Below, one piece after another: positions 27,386-37,120 of a DNA stretch of 64,000 nt. The first letter of the stretch is position 1. Each line of letters begins with the position of its first letter. The translations under genes and the position numbers were made by a program. This DNA comes from Chamaesiphon minutus PCC 6605. GTDB lineage: Bacteria > Cyanobacteriota > Cyanobacteriia > Cyanobacteriales > Chamaesiphonaceae. Where the stretch lies: contig NC_019697.1 of the NCBI RefSeq assembly GCF_000317145.1, positions 4,724,886 through 4,788,885 of the forward strand, read 5' to 3'. The notes under the pieces are model-generated. The model saw only the letters and a program-made list of their open reading frames with translations. It was not told where the DNA came from and did no database searches.

Positions 27386-28780
27386 ATGCCAGCTATAAAA
27401 AACTATGACTCCCATCTCAAATGTTCTTTTTGTGGTAAATCGCAAGAACAAGTTCGCAAGTTAATTGCGGGGCCAGGAGTCTATATCTGTGATGAATGTG
27501 TAGAGTTATGTAATGAAATCCTCGATGAAGAATTATTAGATCCGAACGGCCCAGTGAGTCATCCGCCAGCCAAACCCGAACCGCAGCGCAAGCGTCGCGA
27601 ATCTGTGCCGATGAATCTCAGCCAGATGCCCAAACCCCGCGAGTTAAAGAAATATCTAGACGAGCACGTGATCGGCCAAGACGAAGCCAAAAAAGTGCTC
27701 TCAGTATCTGTTTATAACCATTACAAGCGACTCAGCTACGCCCAAGCTAAAAGTACTCCCAACGCCACACAGCCTGCGACAGGGGTCAACGGCGTACATA
27801 AAGCCAACGCTACTGATGATGGGGTAGAACTGCAAAAGTCGAATATCTTGCTCATCGGCCCGACAGGTTGTGGTAAAACCATGCTCGCGCAGACATTGGC
27901 CAAAGTTTTAGATGTCCCTTTTGCCGTTGCTGATGCTACCACCCTCACCGAAGCAGGCTATGTCGGTGAAGATGTCGAAAATATCCTGTTGCGATTGCTC
28001 CAAGTTGCCGATTTAGATGTCGAAGAAGCCCAACGCGGTATCATCTACATCGACGAAATCGATAAAATTGCTCGTAAAAGCGAAAATCCCTCAATCACTC
28101 GCGATGTCTCTGGCGAAGGCGTCCAGCAAGCACTCCTCAAAATGCTCGAAGGCACGATCGCCAGCGTACCACCTCAAGGCGGTCGCAAGCACCCCTATCA
28201 AGACTGCATTCAAATCGATACCAGCAACATCATGTTTATCTGTGGTGGGGCATTTGTGGGGCTAGAAAAAGTTATCGAACAGCGGATGGGCAAAAAGTCG
28301 ATGGGCTTTATCCAACAGGGCGAGACTCCCAACCGCGAACAGCGCGCTGCCGATATGATGAAGCACCTAGAACCAGAAGACCTAGTTAAATACGGCCTAA
28401 TTCCAGAATTTATCGGTCGCGTCCCCGTCATCGCTACCCTTAATCCCCTGGATGAAAACACACTGGTATCGATTTTGACAGAGCCACGGAGTGCCCTCGT
28501 CAAGCAGTATGAGAAGTTGCTGCATATGGATAACGTCGCCCTCGACTTTCATCCCGACGCAATTCGCGCGATCGCCAAAGAAGCACATCGCCGCAAAACC
28601 GGAGCTAGAGCCTTACGCGGGATTGTGGAGGAATTGATGCTCGATGTCATGTACGAGCTACCCTCGCGCAAAGATCTCACTCGCTGTACTATTACACGGG
28701 AAATGGTCGAGAAAAGATCGACTGCGGAATTATTAATTGGCGTTGCTGAATTGATGTATGATATGGCGACCGCCGCTTAG
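27386..28780 (+). CDS. clpX: ClpX unfoldase with IS-derived C-terminus
   Basis: The 464-residue AAA+ protein has the N-terminal zinc finger (Cys13, 16, 35, 38), Walker A GPTGCGKT at 158-165, Walker [10 protein letters not shown], the [19 protein letters not shown] pore/sensor region, and the C-terminal [13 protein letters not shown] helix. Residues up to Ile451 ([10 protein letters not shown]) are normal. The last 13, [13 protein letters not shown], are not ClpX sequence: they are translated from the terminal inverted repeat of the IS1-family element and from an R6 repeat just inside it. The native tail HPASVPKPESA is intact on the other side of the IS (29623-29658). The core needed for unfolding is complete, so the protein is probably still active. 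Confidence 0.95.
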   Translation: MPAIKNYDSHLKCSFCGKSQEQVRKLIAGPGVYICDECVELCNEILDEELLDPNGPVSHPPAKPEPQRKRRESVPMNLSQMPKPRELKKYLDEHVIGQDEAKKVLSVSVYNHYKRLSYAQAKSTPNATQPATGVNGVHKANATDDGVELQKSNILLIGPTGCGKTMLAQTLAKVLDVPFAVADATTLTEAGYVGEDVENILLRLLQVADLDVEEAQRGIIYIDEIDKIARKSENPSITRDVSGEGVQQALLKMLEGTIASVPPQGGRKHPYQDCIQIDTSNIMFICGGAFVGLEKVIEQRMGKKSMGFIQQGETPNREQRAADMMKHLEPEDLVKYGLIPEFIGRVPVIATLNPLDENTLVSILTEPRSALVKQYEKLLHMDNVALDFHPDAIRAIAKEAHRRKTGARALRGIVEELMLDVMYELPSRKDLTRCTITREMVEKRSTAELLIGVAELMYDMATAA

Positions 28781-28801
28781 GCGGCGCGCAAGCTTCGAGA
28801 C
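28766..28801. repeat. Repeat R6, copy 1, inside the IS end
   Basis: GCGACCGCCGCTTAGGCGGC followed by GCGCAAGCTTCGAGAC. Relatives are at 60524-60558, 62419-62453 and, more weakly, 41217-41252. Its TAG is the stop codon used by the altered clpX. Confidence 0.7.
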
Positions 28802-28841
28802 CAAAAAAATATTCAAAATAGGATGAAATCTTTAGCTACAT

Positions 28842-29230
28842 TTAATAGTTAGCTGAATATGGGATGGGAACATCCCAGAACTTGAGATAGTGAATTAGTA
28901 ATCTAACTGAATGTGCCAGCATTTCTTTCGACTTAGAATAGCAAAGCGTCTTGCGATGAAGTCTGGCTAAATAGTGTCTAAGCCTTGTATTTTCTCCCTC
29001 TACTCTAGTCATATAAGTTTTACAAATAATCTGGTCTCCATCTGGAATAAATATCGGGTAGACTGGCCATCCATCCGTGATGTAAAAGTAGCATTTCCAG
29101 CTACTGACTAGTTCCCATAATGGCTGAAAAGTTTTTGCACTGTGGTCGCCCAGTACCCATCCTAAAATTCCTGGGTGAAAGTGATTTACTGCCGTCCAGA
29201 GCCAGATTTTGTTTTTTTTGAGCCAACAAA
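28842..29230 (-). CDS. IS1 transposase, catalytic part (reached by -1 frameshift)
   Basis: Read in the frame one base behind orfA, the segment after the A-run gives KIWLWTAVNHFHPGILG, then TDGWPVYPIF and RVEGENTRLRHYL, ending WDVPIPYSANY and TAA at 28842. The Asp of TDGW and Glu of VEGENT are the second and third members of the DDE triad; the first Asp is in orfA (GELDELETFVG). The part has no good start of its own and is expected to be made as a fusion with orfA. The frame is open throughout. Confidence 0.85.
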
Positions 29231-29566
29231 TGTTTCTAGTTCATCCAGCTCTCCTACTTGTGGAATTATTTCTGGTGCATAAGCATTTGGGAGTAATTCA
29301 CCGACTTGCTTAACCCAATTAATAATACTTGTATGATGTACTCCCTTAATTCGCTCAATTGCTCTGAAACCCATCCCATTTACATACATGAGGAGACATT
29401 CTTTTTTAATTTCTTCTCCATAACCTTGATCAGTTTGATAACAATCTATGAATTGTCTGCCGCAATCAACACAGATATGATTCTGTTTGCCTGCTTTATG
29501 CCCATTTTTATTAACACGAGTTGACTTACACTCTGGACATTCGATCGACTCTAATTTACTGTTCAT
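29186..29566 (-). CDS. IS1 transposase, orfA (zinc finger and HTH part)
   Basis: The 126-residue product has the IS1 N-terminal zinc finger (CPECKSTRVNKNGHKAG and HICVDCGRQF), an HTH (GFRAIERIKGVHHTSIINWV) and the first catalytic Asp in LDELETF. It runs into TAA 33 bases beyond eight consecutive A's followed by C on the minus strand (29212-29219). IS1 elements use A-AAA-AAC slippage of -1 to make the complete transposase, and the sequence here allows that exactly. Confidence 0.9.
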   Translation of the reverse strand: MNSKLESIECPECKSTRVNKNGHKAGKQNHICVDCGRQFIDCYQTDQGYGEEIKKECLLMYVNGMGFRAIERIKGVHHTSIINWVKQVGELLPNAYAPEIIPQVGELDELETFVGSKKTKSGSGRQ

Positions 29567-29622
29567 TGTTTTTAGTCAACTTTACACTCGATCGTTATAT
29601 CATACATCAATTCAGCAACGCC

Positions 29623-29658
29623 CACCCTGCTTCCGTCCCCAAGCCAGAATCAGCTTAA
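29623..29658 (+). pseudogene. Severed native 3' end of clpX
   Basis: The first bases after the IS translate without a gap as HPASVPKPESA and a TAA stop. That is the typical ClpX tail in cyanobacteria (AELL-HPSSLPKPESA type) and joins in frame to [10 protein letters not shown] before the IS. Confidence 0.9.
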
Positions 29659-30010
29659 ACCGGACATAGTATGGCTGGGAGATAGCGATACTTCTAAGCC
29701 ATATCTCTTAGATAACTACTCGTGCTAACGTACCAACCAGTTCGCTACTAGGCTTCAAGTTCCAGACTACCAGCCGCTTTGAGTCATCGATCGCCTACAT
29801 AGCTTATCGATAGTTACTTTGACCCAAAGTCTGTCTACCATAAGCTGTTTGAGTCAAAGCTAAGACGAACGATCGAGTAAAAAAGTTCCATACAAATGGC
29901 TGATGTTCAAACAGAAGTTAGAGAGTTATATTTGATATATAAATTCAAGTCGCTAATTTAAGTCTTTTAAGTAGAGCAACACGAATTTTAATAATTCTTT
30001 TTTAGTAGTG
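29659..30010. other. Intergenic region after clpX remnant
   Basis: No gene is visible. It leads into a candidate small RNA at about 30011. Confidence 0.5.
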
Positions 30011-30099
30011 CTGACCTAACTGTAAATTCACCATTACTAAGGGAAATCGGGGTTTAAGCTTTCGCAGGCTGGTAACATTGTTGCCAGCCGTTTTTGTTT
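30011..30099 (+). ncRNA. Candidate small RNA, copy A
   Basis: A T-rich box TTTTTTAGTA followed by TGCTG ends near 30012, an unpaired-looking core AGGGAAATCGGGGTTTAA lies at 30040-30057, and a terminator closes it: GGCTGGTAAC/GTTGCCAGCC (30067-30089) then TTTTTGTTT. A second locus at 60730-60822 has the same three parts in the same order and spacing. No open frame covers it. Size and build recall the Yfr2/Cyano-1 small RNAs of cyanobacteria, but I cannot confirm membership. Confidence 0.5.
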
Positions 30100-30248
30100 G
30101 TAATATTTCTAAGCTGGCCGAGCTGGGCAACCTTAACAGTCGAAGCCTACTTATGAATTCAACCTGACTTCAAAATAAGCATACTACCAGAATAGCTCGC
30201 TCGATCGGCGAGCGCGGTTTCGATCGTTCCAAAATATCGATGGCACCT

Positions 30249-30881
30249 TTACACTCCCGTATGCCCGAATCCACCCTTCCGTTCGCCTACGGTCGTTAAC
30301 TCCGCCACTACCCGCTCTTGCGCCACACACACCTCCAGATACATCACCTGCGCAATTCTGGCACCATGACTGAAGAGATGTAAATCTCCACCATGATTGA
30401 CTAACCCAATTCCCACCCAATCAGGATAGTGCTCGTCCACAATTCCGGGCGCATTAATTACCGTAATCGAGTTCTTGCACGCCAAGCCACTGCGAGGACA
30501 TACCAGCATTGTCGCAATCTTGTTAGGGTCATCTGTACTCAAACCCACCTTAAAGCCTGCATTGACGATTTTCTGCGTGCCTGGAGCGAGGACGAAAAAT
30601 CTCAGTTGCGGTTCGGATTGCTGCAATAAATCTATCGTCAAATCATCCGTAATTTTCTGGCCATTAATATATAACGATCCTTCTGGGTATTTAGTTAAGA
30701 AAAGATCGTGCTGGGCACGAATAGACTCCATAAAATCATCTGGAGGTGCTACTGGTAAATAAGCCTTCACATCCAGAGCAGCAGCTCTATCTACGGCTCT
30801 GAGCGGTCTAAATTCTGGAGCTGCTAAGACATATTCGACTGAAATCACGATCTTACGTTCGCCTCGATTTGGCTTCAACAT
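30249..30881 (-). CDS. dut: dUTPase-family nucleotidohydrolase
   Basis: The 210-residue protein has the dUTPase motifs in order: PRSGLACKNSI at 129-139, APGIVDEHYPDWVGIGLVNHG at 144-164 (with the conserved GxxD-type turn), GARIAQVMYL near 173, and the C-terminal Gly-rich arm GERKGGFGHTGV. It is longer than a standard dUTPase (about 150), with about 95 extra N-terminal residues before the fold, which resembles the dUTPase/dCTP deaminase-type proteins. It should convert dUTP to dUMP; a bifunctional or dCTP-directed role cannot be excluded. It stands alone. Confidence 0.82.
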   Translation of the reverse strand: MLKPNRGERKIVISVEYVLAAPEFRPLRAVDRAAALDVKAYLPVAPPDDFMESIRAQHDLFLTKYPEGSLYINGQKITDDLTIDLLQQSEPQLRFFVLAPGTQKIVNAGFKVGLSTDDPNKIATMLVCPRSGLACKNSITVINAPGIVDEHYPDWVGIGLVNHGGDLHLFSHGARIAQVMYLEVCVAQERVVAELTTVGERKGGFGHTGV

Positions 30882-31463
30882 TTACCAATTTTTATCCTAC
30901 TCGATTCTCCCCGAGCGGCTCCGCCAACACCTAACGCTTAACTAATTTTTACAAAAACTCCCGATATTTATAAACTTAACTAATTTTTACAAACTAAAGA
31001 TTATGCCAGGATTTATCGATCGTTTAGTGGCATTCTCGATCTCTAATTATGGCTCGATCGCACTGTTTTAGTCTCTAGATCGCTCGAATCCCACGCCCTA
31101 ACCATTCACCTACGAACGTTACTAGCGACTGAGAGCGTCGATGGGGGATATTTTCTAGCGATTTTTCGACCGTTACTTGCTCTGTGACTGCGATCGAGTA
31201 TTTTTTGTTATTGTTCTAATTTAAAATTAAAACAAACACAAAAATTATTAGCAACTAATTTGAAAGGTTGAAGCTGAGTGAGTGCGGCCTGAGGTGTTCC
31301 AAGTAGATTATCGAATAGATTAAGCAATTTAAACTCCCGATCGATTTGTAAATTTTCCCCCATTTCCTGGAAAGTTAGTGAATAATGCTAGACGTAGCAG
31401 AAATTTTTATAGATAGTTCTTCTCGTTTAATAACACCCACAAAGTATTGGAGACTAGCAGATC
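30882..31463. other. Long leader region of chlL
   Basis: 582 bases without a gene. AT-rich segments and runs of A/T near 31200-31260 suggest a promoter region for chlL. No riboswitch fold recognised. Confidence 0.5.
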
Positions 31464-32330
31464 GTGAAACTGGCAGTATATGGAAAAGGTGGTATCGGCA
31501 AATCTACAACTAGTTGCAACATCTCCGTCGCATTAGCAAAACGCGGCAAAAAAGTATTACAAATCGGTTGCGACCCCAAGCACGATAGCACCTTCACGCT
31601 GACGGGGTTCTTGATTCCCACCATCATCGATACACTTCAAGAAAAAGACTATCATTACGAAGATGTCTGGCCGGAAGATGTCATCTACAAAGGTTATGGC
31701 GGCGTCGATTGCGTCGAAGCTGGTGGCCCTCCTGCTGGTGCTGGTTGCGGTGGTTACGTCGTAGGTGAGACAGTTAAGCTGCTCAAAGAATTAAATGCTT
31801 TTGACGAGTACGACATTATTTTATTCGACGTACTCGGCGACGTGGTTTGTGGTGGTTTTGCCGCACCGCTAAACTATGCCGACTACTGTTTAATCGTGAC
31901 TGACAATGGTTTCGATGCTTTATTCGCAGCCAATCGGATTGCCGCATCAGTACGTGAAAAAGCACGGACGCATCCCCTCCGTTTAGCTGGTTTAATCGGC
32001 AATCGGACATCCAAACGCGACTTGATCGATAAATACATCGAAACAGTGCCAATGCCCGTATTGGAAGTGTTGCCGTTGATTGAAGATATTCGCGTTTCCC
32101 GCGTCAAAGGCAAGACTTTGTTTGAAATGGCAGAAACCGATAAATCATTAGAATATGTCTGCGACTACTATCTGAATATTGCGGATCAGATTCTGGCATT
32201 GCCTGAAGGCGTGGTACCGACGGATGCACCCGACCGGGATCTATTCAGTCTGTTGTCTGATTTCTATCTCAATCCTGTTGAGCCAAAGGTTCAGGACGCT
32301 AGCGAGAAAGTGGATTTAATGATGGTTTAA
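31464..32330 (+). CDS. chlL: Light-independent protochlorophyllide reductase, iron protein ChlL
   Basis: The 288-residue protein begins at a GTG with GGAG eleven bases upstream ([16 protein letters not shown]). The P-loop [10 protein letters not shown] is at 8-16 and the two Cys that hold the 4Fe-4S cluster between subunits are Cys95 (GAGCGGYVV) and Cys129 (GDVVCGGFA). It is the ATP-dependent electron donor, a NifH relative, to the ChlN-ChlB catalytic part in dark chlorophyll synthesis. chlN follows on the same strand after 320 bases; chlB is not in the window. Confidence 0.98.
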   Translation: MKLAVYGKGGIGKSTTSCNISVALAKRGKKVLQIGCDPKHDSTFTLTGFLIPTIIDTLQEKDYHYEDVWPEDVIYKGYGGVDCVEAGGPPAGAGCGGYVVGETVKLLKELNAFDEYDIILFDVLGDVVCGGFAAPLNYADYCLIVTDNGFDALFAANRIAASVREKARTHPLRLAGLIGNRTSKRDLIDKYIETVPMPVLEVLPLIEDIRVSRVKGKTLFEMAETDKSLEYVCDYYLNIADQILALPEGVVPTDAPDRDLFSLLSDFYLNPVEPKVQDASEKVDLMMV

Positions 32331-32350
32331 CGAGTAGGTGGTGGAGATCT

Positions 32351-32600
32351 GACCCACCCCGCCTGCGGCACCCCTCCAATGAGGGGATTTTCCCACGCCA
32401 GGGTCTGTAGGGGCGGGTTTATGCGCTCGATTACGCTGTAACAATAACTATCGTACAAACCCGCCTTCCTCACGATTAACCTACAGATCGCATTTCTATT
32501 TCTCATGGCATTTAGGTTGCTGGTGGGGTTGGGCAGGTTTGTACGGAGGTTAATTGCACGTTTGAATTAGTTGCATAAACCTGCCCCTACGAGGTTAATG
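32351..32600. repeat. Repeats R3 and two R4 copies between chlL and chlN
   Basis: 32351-32393 is an R3 copy (ACCCACCCCGCC ... GAGGGGATTTTCCC). 32402-32486 and 32530-32600 are R4 copies, each a long imperfect inverted repeat with ends like TAGGGGCGGGTTTATGC and AAACCCGCC. These may separate the expression of chlL and chlN. Confidence 0.7.
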
Positions 32601-32623
32601 TCAGTGTGTCGATTCAATTATAA

Positions 32624-34054
<1,431 letters not shown>

Positions 34055-34070
34055 ATTACTGAATAAATTT

Positions 34071-34106
34071 AACCGAGTTAGCAAATAAGCTAGACTCGGT
34101 TTTTTA
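34071..34106 (+). terminator. chlN terminator
   Basis: ACCGAGT-TAGC pairs with GCTA-G-ACTCGGT around AAATAA, followed by TTTTTTATT, 17 bases after the chlN stop. Confidence 0.88.
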
Positions 34107-34232
34107 TTAATTTAAATTTATGGATATTAATGAAGGTAGTCATCTTAGTAGATTGCACACATAATTTACTCAATGCTCGATCGATTCAATCGCACTGTCA
34201 CGAATCGATCGAGTATTGAGCCAGACAGTTGC

Positions 34233-36182
34233 TCAATCGCCGCCATCCAAATACTTGGTGAGTAACATCGGTAAGTAATCGAAGCCATCGACGCCGATCG
34301 CGGGTAGTAAATTCGGGCGATACTTAGTGAGGAATCGATCGAATTCTTCGCGACCGAGTTGTCCTTGCAAGACAATGGCTAAACTCGCACTTTGTCGCCA
34401 TTCTTTCGCGCCGATTTGATGGAGTTGGTACATTGCCAGACAGCTATAAAAGACGGCGGTACCGTTTTTTTGGAGGCTGTGGTTGGCTTCGGCGAGATAG
34501 GTGAGATTGAGTCCTTGGAGATATAAATCGCCGACGGCTTGGGCGGCTTTGGTGCCTTGTTGGAGATATTCGATCGCTTTTTCGGGCTGTTGGATGGTGA
34601 GATAGGCAAGTCCGAGGCTGTGATAGCACAGGGCGAGACTTTGTTTGTCGGCTAGAGTTTCGGCGAGTTTCAAACCACGATCGAGATAGCCGATTTGCTG
34701 CTCGTAGATTTCTTCATCCATCCGATCGATCGCGTGGGCGGCGCGGACTTCTGAGTAGCCGACATTCGTCAGGGCATTGGCTTCGCCTAATTTGTCGCCT
34801 GTTTGTCTGGCTAAAATTAGGGCGCGTTGACTGTAACTAATTGCCTGGGCATAATCTTTTTGCCCGATCGAAATCCGGCTGAGGTGGTTGAGATTGGCAA
34901 TTTCGCAGGGACGATCTCCAGCTTGGTTGGCGATTTCTAGGGCTTCGCGATGGAGGGCAATGGCACGATCGATTTGGCCTAGAGCTTGCTGAGAATAACC
35001 TAAAATCGTTAGGAGTCGGCCTTTTTCTTGAGTACCTGCTACCTGTTTGAGCGGCAGATCGAAGTAAGAGAGTGTATCGCGGAGCGTTTCGCCAGAAAAT
35101 GCCGCAAAAATGCCACCATATAAGGGGAAATTCGGGCGTTGAGCGGCGGTGCGTAAGACTTGCAGCGTGACTTGAAAACAAGCTTTGGCGATCGCGTCCC
35201 GATGACTGCTATTGATGCCTGTAGCTCTACCGATGCCATTTGCCAGCTCGCACCAAATGGCGGCAAACGTAATTAGCGTACTAAATGCCATCCGCTGTCC
35301 CCACTCGCGATCGTACATCTGTCCGTCGAACCAAGTTACCAGCGCAGTCTGAATGCTTTGTAAGACGATCGCCAGCTCCGTCCATTCGCCTTCATCCCCA
35401 GTCGCTCGATCGCCGCCCAGCGGCGCGCTTGCGCGATCGGCTATGAGGTCGGAAATCGACCGTTGAAGGCCGATTGTTTTAAATAATGATTGAATTAGCG
35501 GTTGGGAGACTTGTTTCGACCACAGCGACCAGGGGCCGTTTTCGGTGACGCCACCAAAGCCGATTTGTTGGCCGCTTTCGTAGATCCAGCTTACCAAATG
35601 CGGTTCTAAAGCTGGCAGCAGCTTTAAGCCGCGATCGAGTCCCAAGGCTAATTGGCGCAACTGCTCGAAGTCAGCAGGTTCGAGATTGACGCTAGCGACG
35701 GACTGAAGCCGAGTAATGATTAGTTGGATCTGGGCGCGCTCCAACTTGCGTTCGAGGTTGGGATCGAGTGCTTGCAGCAAGAGATTTAGCCGTTCGGTAG
35801 GAGCGGCGGTGACGATCCGATCGATCGTCGTATTGACTGCGGCTACGGCTTGGCGTTCGTCTTGGAGGTTGCCCAGAGCCGTCTGAATCCACGCCAGCGC
35901 ATTAAGGCGGTGTTTTAATTTCGCTTGCTTGACTTCATCGGGTTGGCTGGCGATCGATCGTTCGATGCCTTGCACCGTCTCACTCAGGCAGCCTTCAAAG
36001 ATTTCACTCGTCCCCAGCTCGATCCGCTCGACCAAAATTTGATAGATATATTCCTTCGAGATAATCTGCTTACCCATGAGAATTCGATCGACAATATCCT
36101 CGATCGTCTGAAGATATTTGTCGCGCAGGCTCTGCGATCGATCGTCGCTGTTAATATTCGATCCAGCATCAGCAGAAGTCAT
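34233..36182 (-). CDS. TPR-repeat protein
   Basis: From the ATG at 36182 (MTSADAGSN) it is 649 residues. The N-terminal 330 residues are helical with no recognised motif. The C-terminal half has at least five tetratricopeptide-like repeats: LTILGYSQQALGQIDRAIALH, ANLNHLSRISIGQKDYAQAI (about residues 425-445), ANALTNVGYSEV, ALCYHSLGLAYLTIQQPEKAI and LTYLAEANHSLQKNG. There is no signal or kinase/CHAT domain. It is a cytoplasmic scaffold or regulator; its partner is unknown. It is the convergent neighbour of chlN. Confidence 0.8.
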   Translation of the reverse strand: MTSADAGSNINSDDRSQSLRDKYLQTIEDIVDRILMGKQIISKEYIYQILVERIELGTSEIFEGCLSETVQGIERSIASQPDEVKQAKLKHRLNALAWIQTALGNLQDERQAVAAVNTTIDRIVTAAPTERLNLLLQALDPNLERKLERAQIQLIITRLQSVASVNLEPADFEQLRQLALGLDRGLKLLPALEPHLVSWIYESGQQIGFGGVTENGPWSLWSKQVSQPLIQSLFKTIGLQRSISDLIADRASAPLGGDRATGDEGEWTELAIVLQSIQTALVTWFDGQMYDREWGQRMAFSTLITFAAIWCELANGIGRATGINSSHRDAIAKACFQVTLQVLRTAAQRPNFPLYGGIFAAFSGETLRDTLSYFDLPLKQVAGTQEKGRLLTILGYSQQALGQIDRAIALHREALEIANQAGDRPCEIANLNHLSRISIGQKDYAQAISYSQRALILARQTGDKLGEANALTNVGYSEVRAAHAIDRMDEEIYEQQIGYLDRGLKLAETLADKQSLALCYHSLGLAYLTIQQPEKAIEYLQQGTKAAQAVGDLYLQGLNLTYLAEANHSLQKNGTAVFYSCLAMYQLHQIGAKEWRQSASLAIVLQGQLGREEFDRFLTKYRPNLLPAIGVDGFDYLPMLLTKYLDGGD

Positions 36183-36332
36183 AGTTGTATATCCGATCTC
36201 TTGCAAATGTGTTTTTTGTTATCCTATCTCTTTCCCAATTATGATGGGAAAACAAGAGACGATCGGTAAGTCGGTATAATTAGCGATTATCTTCGTTAGA
36301 CTCCGCAAACAAATAGATAATAGTTAAATATA

Positions 36333-36356
36333 GATGGTGGGCATTGCCCACCCTAC
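36333..36356. repeat. GGTGGGCATTGCCCACC hairpin
   Basis: The hairpin at 36334-36353 shares its sequence with the terminator at 47056-47078. It precedes tsaB. Confidence 0.55.
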
Positions 36357-36362
36357 GAACTT

Positions 36363-37001
36363 ATGAAATATGGTTTGGCACTGCACACGAGCAGTCCAGC
36401 ATTAGGTTTGGCAATTAGTAGTAGTGCAGATGATGTCCGCTGTCAAACCTGGGATTTAGGACGAGAAACTTCTAATTATCTCCACCCTTATCTGCGCGAT
36501 TTTCTGTCTCCCCAAACATGGCAAGACTTGGAATGGATCGCTACAGCTAGCGGCCCTGGGGGATTTACGGGGACGAGGCTAGGGGTAGTTACAGCACGGA
36601 CGTTAGGACAACAGTTAGATTTGCCTGTATTTACTATTTCTAGTTTAACGGCGATCGCTTGGCAACTACCACAAGTTGGCGTATTAGCGATTTCGATGCC
36701 CGCACAACGGGGTGAGGTATTTGGGGCTATTTATCGTCGTAGTGCAGATCGGCAAAATCTGACAACTATTGTTGCCGATAAAGTATTTTCATTAGCTGAC
36801 TGGGATAGCCAACTAGCCGAAGTGCCACCAGTGCATCACGAGATCGTCCCACAATCGGCCAATTTAGCGGATACGGTACGGGGGGTGATTGCGCTAGCGC
36901 GGATGGCTTACGATCGTCAAGAACGTCCTCAATGGGCACAAGCGTTACCTTTTTACGGTCAGCATCCAGTAATTAGGGGGATACCGACGGATTATCAGTA
37001 A
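36363..37001 (+). CDS. tsaB: tRNA threonylcarbamoyladenosine biosynthesis protein TsaB
   Basis: The 212-residue protein has the ASKHA fold of the TsaB/YeaZ group: LALHTSSPALGLAI at the start, the W-I-A-T-A-S-G-P-G-G-F-T-G-T-R-L-G motif at about 58-74, and AISMPAQRGEVFGAIY near 118. TsaB is the non-catalytic partner of TsaD in making t6A37 on ANN-decoding tRNAs. It is shorter than E. coli TsaB (231) but complete for cyanobacteria. Confidence 0.93.
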   Translation: MKYGLALHTSSPALGLAISSSADDVRCQTWDLGRETSNYLHPYLRDFLSPQTWQDLEWIATASGPGGFTGTRLGVVTARTLGQQLDLPVFTISSLTAIAWQLPQVGVLAISMPAQRGEVFGAIYRRSADRQNLTTIVADKVFSLADWDSQLAEVPPVHHEIVPQSANLADTVRGVIALARMAYDRQERPQWAQALPFYGQHPVIRGIPTDYQ

Positions 37002-37049
37002 ACGACTTACCTAAGCTGTCAATCATTGAATGTACTTAGGTCTTCTCCC

Positions 37050-37093
37050 CGCTCCCCGCAAAATAGTAACCTTACTTACGCCGTAGACTACTA
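37050..37093. repeat. Repeat R5, copy 2
   Basis: CGCTCCCCGCAAAATAGTAA followed by CCTTACTTACGCCGTAGACT and ACTA, in the gap between tsaB and the PAP2 gene. Confidence 0.75.
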
Positions 37094-37120
37094 TTATGTG
37101 ATTTAAATGTTCCGCAGCTT

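Larger units (their letters stand above)
28739..29622 (-). mobile_element. IS1-family insertion sequence (884 bp) in clpX
   Basis: Perfect 26-bp terminal inverted repeats lie at 28739-28764 and 29597-29622 (outer ends GGCGTTGCTGAATTGATGTA). The transposase is on the minus strand in two frames. The element cut clpX between codon ATT (Ile451) and CAC (His); the flanks AATTATTAATT and CACCCTGCTTC are not duplicated, so no target-site duplication is visible, which is unusual for IS1 (normally 8-9 bp). An R6 repeat (28766-28801) lies directly inside the left end. Confidence 0.93.
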
